Assembly (NCBI GenBank): GCA_022843585.1
Contig: JALHNJ010000001.1
Span: forward strand, 1-64,000
DNA length: 64,000 nucleotides
From: Chitinophagaceae bacterium
Lineage (GTDB): Bacteria > Bacteroidota > Bacteroidia > Chitinophagales > Chitinophagaceae
Direction: 5' to 3'
Positions 15,498 through 24,151 of this stretch are shown in pieces. Every line of letters starts with the position of its first letter. The first letter of the stretch is position 1. Position numbers and translations under genes: made by a program. The notes beneath the pieces are model-generated. The model did not search any database, was not told where the DNA came from, and worked only from the letters and a program-made list of their open reading frames with translations.

Positions 15498-17783
15498 ATG
15501 GGAACATCAACAGTGAAGAAGGCAACAACCAAATCCAATCCAACTAAAACCGTTAAAGCGGTAAAAGCAAAGGAATCCGTTGCGCTTAAAAAGCGTTTTG
15601 ACTTGCACAAAGCATTGCATGAACACTTTGGGTTTGACAAATTCAAAGGCACACAGGAAAAAGCAATCGAATCTTTATTGGCCGGCCATGATACATTCGT
15701 TATAATGCCAACCGGCGGAGGCAAAAGTCTTTGTTATCAACTGCCCGCAATGGTTAGTGAAGGCGTAGCGTTGATCGTTTCTCCTTTAATTGCATTGATG
15801 AAAAACCAGGTGGACCTGGTTCGTGGATACAGCAGCAATGATGAAGTAGCCCACTTCCTTAACTCCACCCTCAATAAAAAAGAAATTAAAGAAGTGCATG
15901 ATGATTTGCTGTCGGGTAAAACAAAAATGCTCTATGTTGCTCCAGAAACAATGACCAAACAGGAGAACCTTGAATTTTTCTCTGATCTTAAAATTTCTTT
16001 TTTCGCAGTAGATGAAGCACACTGTATTTCAGAATGGGGACATGATTTTCGTCCGGAGTATAGAAGGCTGCGGGAAATGATGATTCAGATAAATCCTGAT
16101 GCACCGGTTATTGCATTAACAGCAACGGCTACCCCAAAGGTGCAAAGTGATATTGTAAAGAATCTGGATTTGCGAAATCCAAATATTTTTATCTCCTCCT
16201 TTAACCGGGCTAATCTTTATTACGAAGTACTGCCAAAAATTAAGAAATCGCAGACCGATGAAAATATTGTTCGCTTCATAAAAAGCATGAAGAAGAAAAG
16301 CGGAATTATTTATACGTTAAATAGAAAGACAACAGAAGAGTTGGCGGATATTTTAAATGCCAACGGTGTAAAGGCAGTAGCATACCATGCAGGATTGGAT
16401 AGTAAAGTAAGAGCAGCAAGACAAGACCAGTTTTTGGGGGAAGATGTGCAAGTGATTTGTGCCACCATTGCCTTTGGTATGGGTATTGACAAGCCAGACA
16501 TCCGTTTTGTTATTCATTATAATATTCCTAAGTCTATTGAAAATTATTACCAGGAAACCGGCCGTGCAGGAAGAGATGGATTGGAAGGAAAATGTGTTCT
16601 TTATTACTCTCACAAGGATGTAAGCAAACTGGAACACCTGATGCGGGATAAGCCACTTAGTGAAAGAGAAGTGGGAGCACAGTTGATAAACGAAACCGTT
16701 GCTTTTGCAGAAACAGGAGTTTGTCGCCGTAAGATTTTAATGAGTTATTTCGGCGAAGAGTATGAAAAAGAAAATTGCGGACAATGCGATAACTGCAAAC
16801 ATCCAAAGGAAAGAATAGAAGCGAAGGACGACGTAGTGATTGCCCTAAAAGCTATTAAGGAGTTGGATGAACGTTTTGCTACGGACTATGTAGTACAAAT
16901 CATCAGCGGTAAGCTTACACCACAGATACAAATGTTCCGCCATGATGTTTTAGGATCTTTTGCCAGTGGTAACGACAGGGATAATCATTTCTGGAACTCG
17001 TTGTTACGACAATTAATTTTAGAAGGATTACTGACAAAAGATATTGAAGAGTACGGTGTGCTGAAATTCACTAAAAAGGCAGAGGCTTTTTTAAAAAAGC
17101 CCAAATCATTCCAAATCGTTTTGAACAAATTGTATGATGATGCGAATGCAGATGATGAAGAGACAACCGAAACCACTGGCGGTGCGGCATTAGATGAAAA
17201 GCTAGTTGACATGTTGCTGGAGCTTCGCCAAAAAGAAGCAAAGAAGAAAAATCTTCCGCCGTTTGTTATTTTTCTTGAATCTTCATTGCAAGACATGGCC
17301 ACTTTCTATCCAATTACTATGGAAGGATTGGAAAAATGCCAGGGAGTAAGTAAAGGCAAGGCGAATAAGTATGGTAAGCCATTTGTTGAATTGATTCAAC
17401 GCTATGTTGAAGAAAACAATATTGAAAGACCGGATGATTTTGTAATGAAGAGTGTGGTGAACAAGAGCGGCAACAAAGTGTACATTATCCAAAATACCGA
17501 TAAGAAGGTTTCTCTCGAAACCATTGCTAAAAATAAAGGATGGAGAATGGATGAAATGCTGGAAGAAATGGAAACCATTGCAGCCAGCGGAACAAAACTC
17601 AATCTCACCTACGCCATAGATGAAATGCTGGATGAAGATGACCAGGATGAAATTATAGAGTATTTCAAAAGCTGCGAAACTTCTTCATTACAGGTAGCGC
17701 AGGAAGAGCTTTCCGACTATAATTTTAACTGGGAGCAGTTGAAAATCATGCGGATCAAGTTTTTAAGCGAATACGGAATGTAA
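15498..17783 (+). CDS. recQ: ATP-dependent DNA helicase RecQ
   Basis: The 761-residue helicase has motif I MPTGGGKSLCYQLP, motif II DEAH, the RecQ aromatic-loop region SEWGHDFRPEYRRL, TATATP, and motif VI QETGRAGRDG. The zinc-binding cysteines follow (CRRKIL..., then NCGQCDNC), then the RQC winged helix and an HRDC domain near residues 575-640. A further ~120-residue C-terminal segment resembles the helix-turn-helix module found in some Bacteroidota RecQ proteins. The first ~35 residues are Lys/Thr-rich and look disordered. It unwinds DNA 3'-5' in recombination and fork repair. Confidence 0.95.
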   Translation: MGTSTVKKATTKSNPTKTVKAVKAKESVALKKRFDLHKALHEHFGFDKFKGTQEKAIESLLAGHDTFVIMPTGGGKSLCYQLPAMVSEGVALIVSPLIALMKNQVDLVRGYSSNDEVAHFLNSTLNKKEIKEVHDDLLSGKTKMLYVAPETMTKQENLEFFSDLKISFFAVDEAHCISEWGHDFRPEYRRLREMMIQINPDAPVIALTATATPKVQSDIVKNLDLRNPNIFISSFNRANLYYEVLPKIKKSQTDENIVRFIKSMKKKSGIIYTLNRKTTEELADILNANGVKAVAYHAGLDSKVRAARQDQFLGEDVQVICATIAFGMGIDKPDIRFVIHYNIPKSIENYYQETGRAGRDGLEGKCVLYYSHKDVSKLEHLMRDKPLSEREVGAQLINETVAFAETGVCRRKILMSYFGEEYEKENCGQCDNCKHPKERIEAKDDVVIALKAIKELDERFATDYVVQIISGKLTPQIQMFRHDVLGSFASGNDRDNHFWNSLLRQLILEGLLTKDIEEYGVLKFTKKAEAFLKKPKSFQIVLNKLYDDANADDEETTETTGGAALDEKLVDMLLELRQKEAKKKNLPPFVIFLESSLQDMATFYPITMEGLEKCQGVSKGKANKYGKPFVELIQRYVEENNIERPDDFVMKSVVNKSGNKVYIIQNTDKKVSLETIAKNKGWRMDEMLEEMETIAASGTKLNLTYAIDEMLDEDDQDEIIEYFKSCETSSLQVAQEELSDYNFNWEQLKIMRIKFLSEYGM

Positions 17784-17882
17784 TTCACAATAGATAATTT
17801 TTTAGATCCCTAAAGTCAATTCTGATTGTCTGATTTTGATGCTTGTTTTCTTAATAATTTCAATTATCAAAGCTTACTGCAC

Positions 17883-18686
17883 ATGAAGAAACTTTTAGTT
17901 TGGTATTGTATGCTTGTAATGGCAGCATGTACATCAAAACCCCGGTCAGCATCTATTCCAACCGACTTTCAGTGGATTGATTTGACTTACAGTTTCGATA
18001 GCACGACTCTCTATTGGCCCAATAATACCAAACCATTTTTGCATAGTACCGATGCAGAAGGTTTTACTGAACAAGGATATTATTATTCATCTTATTCAAT
18101 TTGCACTCCCGAACATGGCGGAACGCATTTGGATGCACCAATTCATTTTGCCGCAGGAAAATATACAGCCGACCAAATTCCATTAAGCAGTCTTACAGGT
18201 GCAGGAGTAGTGATCGATGTATCGGAAAGAGCATTGAGGAATCGAGACTATCTTATTAATAAGGAAGATATAATTAAGTGGGAAGAAGCAAATGGAAGAA
18301 TCGGGGACAGCACCATCATTTTATTCCGAACGGGCTATGGACAATATTATCCCAATCGGGAGAAATATTTCGGTACTGCTAAAACAGGTGCCGGGGCACT
18401 ACCTGAGTTGCATTTTCCCGGTATTGATCCGACCGCAGCCGAGTGGTTGGTAAAAGAACGGAAAGTAAAGGCCGTTGGACTCGACACACCAAGCCTGGAC
18501 TATGGACAATCTACAGATTTCAAAGCCCACCAGGTATTGATGGGCAACAATGTGCCGGGTTTTGAAAATCTCGCCAATCTTGACCAGTTACCGGCAAAAA
18601 ATATCTATGTAGTTGCGCTACCCATGAAAATAGGTAATGGAAGCGGAGGCCCGCTACGAATTATTGCAGCAGAAATGAACCTTTGA
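17883..18686 (+). CDS. Cyclase/kynurenine-formamidase-like lipoprotein
   Basis: The start is the ATG at 17883 because MKKLLVWYCMLVMAACTSKP forms a lipoprotein signal with the lipobox MAAC. The mature protein has the metal-binding signature HGGTHLDAPIHF of the cyclase family (HxGTHxDxPxH), plus FRTGYGQYY and GLDTPSLDYG. The family includes bacterial kynurenine formamidases and related amide or lactone hydrolases. The lipid anchor means it acts outside the cytoplasm, so tryptophan breakdown is unlikely to be its job; the substrate is unknown. Confidence 0.87.
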   Translation: MKKLLVWYCMLVMAACTSKPRSASIPTDFQWIDLTYSFDSTTLYWPNNTKPFLHSTDAEGFTEQGYYYSSYSICTPEHGGTHLDAPIHFAAGKYTADQIPLSSLTGAGVVIDVSERALRNRDYLINKEDIIKWEEANGRIGDSTIILFRTGYGQYYPNREKYFGTAKTGAGALPELHFPGIDPTAAEWLVKERKVKAVGLDTPSLDYGQSTDFKAHQVLMGNNVPGFENLANLDQLPAKNIYVVALPMKIGNGSGGPLRIIAAEMNL

Positions 18687-18715
18687 TAAGGCAATATTTG
18701 ATTATAATGCGCTGA

Positions 18716-18750
18716 TTTGCCTGTTTTATCCACCAAACCTTTTATATTTG
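18716..18750 (+). promoter_or_regulatory. Bacteroidota-type promoter for tRNA-Phe
   Basis: TTTG at 18716-18719 and TATATTTG at 18743-18750 match the -33/-7 consensus, separated by 23 bases. The tRNA starts 63 bases downstream, leaving a 5' leader to be removed by RNase P. Confidence 0.65.
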
Positions 18751-18813
18751 CAGCCCCGAAGCACAAAAGCGAGGATAGGCTTCCACTTACCCAAGTCAAT
18801 GTGTTTCAGGAAT

Positions 18814-18886
18814 GGTGCGGTAGCTCAGTTGGTAGAGCAATGGACTGAAAATCCATGTGTCGCCGGTTCAACCCCGGCCCACACCA
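18814..18886 (+). tRNA. tRNA-Phe (GAA)
   Basis: The 73-base gene folds as a standard cloverleaf: acceptor GGTGCGG/CCACACC, D arm GCTC..GAGC, anticodon stem ATGGA/TCCAT with loop CTGAAAA giving anticodon GAA, variable GTGTC, and T arm GCCGG/CCGGC with loop TTCAACC. The discriminator is A and no CCA is encoded, so CCA must be added by enzyme. Pair 5-68 in the acceptor is a C-A mismatch, which is unusual. A terminator follows. Confidence 0.93.
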
Positions 18887-18893
18887 CTTAAGA

Positions 18894-18919
18894 CCTCAAC
18901 AGAAATGTTGGGGTTTTTT
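18894..18919 (+). terminator. Intrinsic terminator after tRNA-Phe
   Basis: CCTCAAC pairs with GTTGGGG (one G-U pair) around a 6-base loop, followed by six T. It begins seven bases after the tRNA. Confidence 0.85.
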
Positions 18920-19008
18920 GTTTTAGTGTGGTATCGATCTAAATATTGGTAAAGACAACGAAATTATCAATCTTTAAGAAATCAAGACATCTTCTAAACT
19001 CCCAAACC

Positions 19009-20406
19009 ATGGACTCAAAACTCTCCCGTCGCAATGCGTTAAAACTTTTTGGAATTACAGTGGGCGGTACTTTCTTTCCAATTTCTTCCTGGGCAACCAA
19101 TGAAAATGGAGAACCCTTGCTGCTTCCGGAAAATAGGGAGCACCAACCATTGGCAAAAGCTGTAACCGCAATTACATTAGGTGCAGGGTCAAGAGGCAAT
19201 GTATATGGCGGCTTTGCGGTAGAGTTTCCTGATCAGTTAGATATTGTAGGAGTAGCAGAACCTATTGCTCTTCGCAATGAACGATACAGTAAGAAACATA
19301 ATATACCTGCAGAAAATCGTTTCAACACCTGGGAAGATGTTTTTAAGCGACCAAAATTTGCAGATGCGATCATTATTACCACACCAGATTATTTACATTA
19401 TGGTCCTTGTATGGCGGCATTAAAAATGGGGTACGATGTGTTATTGGAAAAACCAATTTCACCATCAGAACAAGAGTGCAGAGATATATTGGCTTTAGCA
19501 AAAAAGACGGGACGAATTGTAGCCGTATGCCATGTGCTTCGCTATGCGCCTTATTTTATAAAGTTGAAAGAGTTAATTCAAAACGGCTCCATTGGCGAAG
19601 TAGTAAGTATGCAACACTTTGAGCCAATCGAACATATTCATATGAGTCATTCTTATGTTCGGGGCAATTGGCACAACAGTAAAAAAACAACCCCGATCAT
19701 TTTAGCAAAGTCTTGCCATGATCTTGATATTATTAAGTGGATGTTGGGAAAAGAATCAAAAAAGATACAGGCATTCGGAAATTTGAAATGGTTTCGTAAA
19801 GAAAATGCACCGGCAGGAAGTACTGAACGCTGTGCAGATGGTTGTTCTGTTGAAAGCACCTGCCCATACTCAGCACAAAAAATTTATTATCGGAAACGTA
19901 ACTGGACTTATGTATTTGATCTACCCGAAGAAAAAGAAAAACAAGGCGATGCTATTTTGAATTATTTAAAGACCACCAACTACGGCCGCTGTGTTTATAA
20001 AATGGAGAATGACCAATGCGATCATTACGTAAGCAATATTTTATTTGAAGATGGTGTAACGGCCAGCTTTAGTATGGAAGCTTTTACTCCATGGGGTGGC
20101 CGTCGCACAAGAGTGATGGGCAGCATGGGTTTTATAGAAGGTGATATGAATAAATTTACGATCCATGATTTTCGTACCGGCGAAACAAAAACCTACGAAT
20201 CAAAAGCACTGGACCAGGAAAATTATAAGAATCAGGGACATGGTGGTGGCGATTGGCGACTGGCTGCAGATTGGGTGCAAGCCGTTTCAAAACAAGATGC
20301 TTCATTACTTTCCTCAACCATTGATGCTTCTATCGAAAGCCATGTAATGTGTTTTGCGGCAGAAAAAAGCAGGAAAGAAGATAAAGTGGTGGAAATAAAA
20401 GTCTAA
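19009..20406 (+). CDS. Tat-exported Gfo/Idh/MocA-family oxidoreductase
   Basis: The start is the ATG at 19009. The N-terminus carries a twin-arginine signal (SRRNALKLFGITVGGTFF), so the folded cofactor-bound enzyme is probably sent to the periplasm. The Rossmann part follows (AITLGAGSRGNVYG, AVEFPDQLDIVGVAEP), and the catalytic-type motif EKPISPSEQE sits where this family has EKP. AKSCHDLDIIKWMLG also fits. A cysteine cluster (RCADGCSVESTCPYS) is present in this subfamily. Substrates are usually sugars or cyclitols. The stop overlaps the convergent psuG stop by four bases. Confidence 0.87.
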   Translation: MDSKLSRRNALKLFGITVGGTFFPISSWATNENGEPLLLPENREHQPLAKAVTAITLGAGSRGNVYGGFAVEFPDQLDIVGVAEPIALRNERYSKKHNIPAENRFNTWEDVFKRPKFADAIIITTPDYLHYGPCMAALKMGYDVLLEKPISPSEQECRDILALAKKTGRIVAVCHVLRYAPYFIKLKELIQNGSIGEVVSMQHFEPIEHIHMSHSYVRGNWHNSKKTTPIILAKSCHDLDIIKWMLGKESKKIQAFGNLKWFRKENAPAGSTERCADGCSVESTCPYSAQKIYYRKRNWTYVFDLPEEKEKQGDAILNYLKTTNYGRCVYKMENDQCDHYVSNILFEDGVTASFSMEAFTPWGGRRTRVMGSMGFIEGDMNKFTIHDFRTGETKTYESKALDQENYKNQGHGGGDWRLAADWVQAVSKQDASLLSSTIDASIESHVMCFAAEKSRKEDKVVEIKV

Positions 20407-21332
20407 TTTTTTACTGAAGCATAATTAACGGCTATCTCGGCTCCCACTTTCGCATTGTGTTTTATTAATGCGATGTTCGCTTCGAGGCTTTCACCTTTTG
20501 TATGCCCGGCTATATATTGTAGAAGAAATGGTGTTACATTTTTGCCAGTAATGTTTTTCTCTTTCGCTGCATTCAATGCCTGCAGAATATGTACTTCCAT
20601 TTCAGCAGCATTTATTTCATATTCGGCAGGAACTGGATTGGCAATAAGTATGGTCCCGTTTAATCCCAGCTTCCATTTGGTATCAATCAGCGCAGCAATT
20701 TCCTTTGCTGTATCCAATCGCAACGGAGAAGCAAAACCACTTTTGCGGGAGTAGAAACTCGGAAACTCATCTTGTCCGTATGTAACAACAGGAATTCCCA
20801 ATGTTTCTAAATATTCCAAGGTTAATCCAATATCTAAAATAGATTTTACCCCGGCTGATACAATTGCAACGGATGTTTGTGCCATCTCTGTAAGGTCAGC
20901 AGAAATATCCATTGTTTTTTCTGCTTCCCGATGCACACCACCAATGCCGCCGGTTACAAAAACTTTTATGCCCGCCATGGATGCAATTCGCATCGTAGCG
21001 GCCACCGTTGTTGCTCCATATAAATTTTGACTGATTACATAGGGCATATCCCGCAGACTTACTTTCCAAACATCTTTTGTCTCGCCTGAGGCGAGACCGA
21101 AATATTCCAATTGCTCTTTAGTCAACCCAACATGGCATTTTCCATTAAAGATGGCAATCGTTGCAGGTATTGCACCGTTGTCTCTTACCGCTTGCTCCAC
21201 TGCGATGGCGGTTTCTACATTTTTTGGGTATGGCATTCCATGCGAAATGATAGTGGACTCCAATGCAACAACAGCTTTACCATTTGTTAGTGCTTCGTTT
21301 ACTTCTGGATGTATAGTGAGAAATGAATTCAT
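20403..21332 (-). CDS. psuG: Pseudouridine-5'-phosphate glycosidase
   Basis: The 309-residue protein (start ATG at 21332) has the PsuG pattern: VALESTIISHGMPYPKN, GATTVAATMRIA, TGGIGGVHR and SAGVKSILDIG. It splits pseudouridine-5'-phosphate into uracil and ribose-5-phosphate. It is the third gene of the operon psuK-DUF1398-psuG and starts one base after the DUF1398 stop. Residues ~102-108 (GLASGET) are encoded by a perfect GC-rich palindrome that may be an inserted repeat. Confidence 0.92.
   Translation of the reverse strand: MNSFLTIHPEVNEALTNGKAVVALESTIISHGMPYPKNVETAIAVEQAVRDNGAIPATIAIFNGKCHVGLTKEQLEYFGLASGETKDVWKVSLRDMPYVISQNLYGATTVAATMRIASMAGIKVFVTGGIGGVHREAEKTMDISADLTEMAQTSVAIVSAGVKSILDIGLTLEYLETLGIPVVTYGQDEFPSFYSRKSGFASPLRLDTAKEIAALIDTKWKLGLNGTILIANPVPAEYEINAAEMEVHILQALNAAKEKNITGKNVTPFLLQYIAGHTKGESLEANIALIKHNAKVGAEIAVNYASVKN
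21079..21097. repeat. GC-rich palindrome inside psuG
   Basis: GTCTCGCC and GGCGAGAC are exact reverse complements around TGA, in an otherwise AT-rich region. It is read in frame within psuG as part of a surface-loop-like segment. Small palindromes of this kind are often dispersed repeats, but I cannot count copies outside the window. Confidence 0.5.
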
Positions 21333-21333
21333 C

Positions 21334-21726
21334 TTAAATACCAGGAATATTTTCAATTACTAATTTGGCTCCATTTTTATCTAAGTAGGTAACCGTCATT
21401 TTATCCAAATCTGTAACCCATTTTTCTACCCCCGCTTCGGCTGATTGTAAACAGAAGGTTGGGTAATCCGATTGCCCGGCCTGGTGGATTTTTAGTGCTA
21501 CTCTTAGATTTTCTGCTGACGATTCGTCTTTTACTATCATTAAGGGCTTGCCATAAGTTATTTTCAAACCCTCTCCTGATGCATCGTAAAAAACATTGGC
21601 ACTTTCTGCCACCCAATGTTCATAGTTAACAACTCCCAATGCTTTAAAAGTTTTTATTAAGCCGGGAAAGTCTTTTCCACTTTTTACTTTAGACTGTGCT
21701 TCCAGTATTTGATCTTTTGTAAACAT
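21334..21726 (-). CDS. DUF1398-family protein in the pseudouridine operon
   Basis: The 130-residue protein (start ATG at 21726, MFTKDQILEAQSKVKSGKDF) matches the DUF1398 pattern, with FKALGVVNYEHWV and HQAGQSDYPTFC. The function of the family is unknown; it has no membrane segment or signal peptide. It lies 13 bases after psuK and one base before psuG, so translation is probably coupled. A role linked to uracil or pseudouridine handling is suggested only by this position. Confidence 0.8.
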   Translation of the reverse strand: MFTKDQILEAQSKVKSGKDFPGLIKTFKALGVVNYEHWVAESANVFYDASGEGLKITYGKPLMIVKDESSAENLRVALKIHQAGQSDYPTFCLQSAEAGVEKWVTDLDKMTVTYLDKNGAKLVIENIPGI

Positions 21727-21739
21727 TTTGGTTTGATTT

Positions 21740-22666
21740 TTATTCAGGATAATATTTGGAAACAAGTCCCAATAATTTTTCTTGTGAAAGATGTGTGGCA
21801 ATAGCACCATTCACTTGCAATATTTCTGCAGACAGCGTATGTGCCAGCTTTAAACAGTCAATTGCTTCTTTGCCAAGATGTTTGCCCAAAATATAGCCCG
21901 ACAAAGAACCATCGCCGGCTCCGGTGCAATCAACTACTTCAATGGAAGGAGCATTCAGACTAATTGATTTTTCTTTAGTGTAAAGCGCAGAACCATGTTT
22001 GCCATTATGCAACCAGATATTTTGTACGCCACGGTTCAACAATTCTTCTACTTGTTGCTGTGTAAAGAAGGCTTTATCAGAACAAAGCACCGGTAACTCA
22101 TCTTCATTTGGGGTGATCATATGCAAGCCGTTAAGATTTGCATTTTTATATTTTCTTGCAGGAGGAACGGAAACAGGTTCAATTACAAAGGGAATTTCTG
22201 TTTCGCAACTAAAATTTAATATCCATTCGGCAGTATCTACATTGATATTGGCATCGGCTAATATATAAGAAGCCGTTTTCAATAAGTCAATATGCTTTTC
22301 TAAATGCTGTGGCGTTATTAAATGATTGGCCGCATTAGTAAGAAATGCTGTGTAGAGTGAGCCATCTGGATTTAGAATGCCGGTATATTTTCCTGAGAGT
22401 CCTGTCCGGGTAATTGTTGCATCCAGTTTAACCCCAGCAGAAGTACAAACCTGTTTTAACCAGTCGCCATCACTATCGTTTCCAACAGCAGTTATTAGTT
22501 GAACAGGCACACCCAATAAGGCCAATTGATGAGCAATATTGCGACTTACACCACCGGCGCTTTTAGTTATGGTAGCATCCGTTGTAGTGGAGAGCAATAA
22601 TTCTGTTGTAGTATGGAACAATTCATCAACCAGCGCAGCGCCGATACAAATAACAGGTCTTGGCAT
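21740..22666 (-). CDS. psuK: PfkB-family kinase, probably pseudouridine kinase
   Basis: The 308-residue protein is a PfkB/ribokinase-type sugar kinase: SAGGVSRNIAHQLALLGV near the N-terminus and the catalytic anion-hole motif CTGAGDGSLSGYI near residue 250. Being first in an operon ending with psuG makes pseudouridine kinase the likely role, giving pseudouridine-5'-phosphate for PsuG. A TACATTTG box (22678-22671) lies only four bases before the ATG, which would give a nearly leaderless transcript. Confidence 0.83.
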   Translation of the reverse strand: MPRPVICIGAALVDELFHTTTELLLSTTTDATITKSAGGVSRNIAHQLALLGVPVQLITAVGNDSDGDWLKQVCTSAGVKLDATITRTGLSGKYTGILNPDGSLYTAFLTNAANHLITPQHLEKHIDLLKTASYILADANINVDTAEWILNFSCETEIPFVIEPVSVPPARKYKNANLNGLHMITPNEDELPVLCSDKAFFTQQQVEELLNRGVQNIWLHNGKHGSALYTKEKSISLNAPSIEVVDCTGAGDGSLSGYILGKHLGKEAIDCLKLAHTLSAEILQVNGAIATHLSQEKLLGLVSKYYPE

Positions 22667-22854
22667 GTTGCAAATGTAATAGTGTGTTTTTGTTTTTTGA
22701 TCATACAGGAAGAGATAAACAGGTCATTGCGGGTAGTAAAATCCACAATACACCCCAGCCCTCATCCGATTTAGGGAATATGATGGCCTGTTTTATACTA
22801 AAATCAATTGGCACGGAATTCACATTTATATCTATAAACCTAAACACAATTTGT

Positions 22855-23079
22855 ATGAAACATTGGATAAACAAGAAAATCAGTTTGCTTGCGTTGGGAG
22901 TCATTTCGTCTTATTATTTGCTGGCGCAGGATGATAAGAAATTGGATATTGATATAGATGTGAATAAAGGAGATAATAGTACCTGGTACCAACAGCCTTG
23001 GGTATGGATAGTAGGTGGAGCTGTTTTTATTCTATTGCTGGTAGCTATGTTAAAAGGCAGTGGGAGAAGAAAAGACTAA
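22855..23079 (+). CDS. Small membrane protein of unknown function
   Basis: The 74-residue product (start ATG at 22855) has an N-terminal hydrophobic segment (ISLLALGVISSYYLLAQ) that may be a signal peptide. A short acidic linker follows (LDIDIDVNKGD), then a membrane helix (PWVWIVGGAVFILLLVAML) and a basic end. Proteins with this layout are frequent and conserved in Bacteroidota, without known role. A clear terminator follows. Confidence 0.72.
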   Translation: MKHWINKKISLLALGVISSYYLLAQDDKKLDIDIDVNKGDNSTWYQQPWVWIVGGAVFILLLVAMLKGSGRRKD

Positions 23080-23105
23080 AGAGTTGTAATGAAGATTCAC
23101 CACTC

Positions 23106-23137
23106 GGTCATTTCCTGAAAAGGGAATGGCCTTTTTT
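23106..23137 (+). terminator. Intrinsic terminator after the small membrane protein gene
   Basis: GGTCATTTCC pairs with GGGAATGGCC around a 6-base loop (two G-U pairs), followed by TTTTTT. It separates two convergent genes and could also slow transcription from the other side. Confidence 0.85.
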
Positions 23138-23142
23138 ATTCT

Positions 23143-23520
23143 CTACTCTTCTTTCTTTTTTACGATCAGGAACCAATCATTTTCAAGCGGCAGGTATCCA
23201 TAGTCATAACAGTAGTAATAAGTTTTACCTGTTTTGGTAGTATAAATATGTGTGAGGTATTTAAACTGAAAGCCCAGCCGCTGCAATTTGTCTTTATTTG
23301 CTTTTGCTGTTTCTTCTGTTTCGGGAAGAATCGACTCTAACACTTTTCTGTTCTTCAATAAGGCATTATTAATGTTTCTTACCAAACTGCTGTGACTGCC
23401 CTTTGCTTTTTGAAGGTTGTTGTAGTTGTTTCGGCAATAATCATCGCAAAATTTTTTATCAGCACGGCCTTTTATTGTTTTGCCGCAGGCAAGGCAGTTT
23501 TTTGTATCTAATGCAGTCAT
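23143..23520 (-). CDS. Hypothetical protein with N-terminal zinc ribbon
   Basis: The 125-residue protein starts at the ATG at 23520 (MTALDTKNCLACGKTIKG); an ATG 30 bases upstream is possible. Two cysteine pairs, CLACG and FCDDYC, form a likely zinc ribbon at residues 9-32. A Lys/Asn-rich helical part follows, then a C-terminal beta part (YTTKTGKTYYYCYDYGYLP). It resembles a small uncharacterised Bacteroidota family. The zinc ribbon suggests nucleic acid or protein binding, but no function is established. Confidence 0.7.
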   Translation of the reverse strand: MTALDTKNCLACGKTIKGRADKKFCDDYCRNNYNNLQKAKGSHSSLVRNINNALLKNRKVLESILPETEETAKANKDKLQRLGFQFKYLTHIYTTKTGKTYYYCYDYGYLPLENDWFLIVKKKEE

Positions 23521-23729
23521 AGCAAGGGTTTCAGCCCATGAATATAGCAAATATTATCCGTGTGCAAACGTTTTTACACGTTTAGCTTCGGGAGTAAACG
23601 GGTAAAAACCGATTAAGGCTTCATCGCACTATCATCTTTGTGTTGTCAATCGGCAGTTAACAAACCGGTTGGTTGAAATAAATAAATTTTAAAATCGTCT
23701 CGCAATGGCGGGGCACAAAACACAAAGTT

Positions 23730-24074
23730 ATGTACGCATTAAAAAACAAAGTTCAATTGATTGGTAACCTGGGCAACGCACCAGAGGTTAAAACCTTAGA
23801 AAGTGGAAAGAAGATGGCCCGTTTCTCCGTAGCCACTAGTGAAAACTATCGCAATGCAAAAGGCGAGAAAGTAACAGAAACACAATGGCACAGCCTCGTT
23901 GCCTGGGGTAAAGTGGCAGAGCTTGTAGAAAAGTATCTGACCAAAGGAAAAGAAGTTGCCATTGAAGGCAAGCTGATCAACCGCAGTTACAATGACAAGG
24001 AAGGCAACAAAAAGTACATCACCGAAATACAGGTGAATGAATTGCTGATGCTTGGTGCTAAAGCAGAAGGATAA
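23730..24074 (+). CDS. ssb: Single-stranded DNA-binding protein
   Basis: The 114-residue OB-fold protein has the SSB pattern NKVQLIGNLGNAPEVKTLES, ARFSVATSENY, TQWHSLVAWGKVAELVEKYL and VAIEGKLINRSY. It lacks the long disordered tail and acidic tip of the classical SSB, so it may be a secondary short SSB. It coats single-stranded DNA. It is followed by a terminator and then a helicase gene on the same strand. CGGGTAAAAA occurs upstream here and upstream of recQ. Confidence 0.9.
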   Translation: MYALKNKVQLIGNLGNAPEVKTLESGKKMARFSVATSENYRNAKGEKVTETQWHSLVAWGKVAELVEKYLTKGKEVAIEGKLINRSYNDKEGNKKYITEIQVNELLMLGAKAEG

Positions 24075-24091
24075 TAAATTGGTAATTATTC

Positions 24092-24137
24092 AGGAACATT
24101 GCAAAGGCGAGAGCCGGGGCAATGTTCCTTTTATTTT
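24092..24137 (+). terminator. Intrinsic terminator after ssb
   Basis: AGGAACATTGC pairs exactly with GCAATGTTCCT (11 bp) around a 16-base loop and is followed by a T-rich stretch TTTATTTTA. Confidence 0.8.
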
Positions 24138-24151
24138 AGGCTAACTACTGT

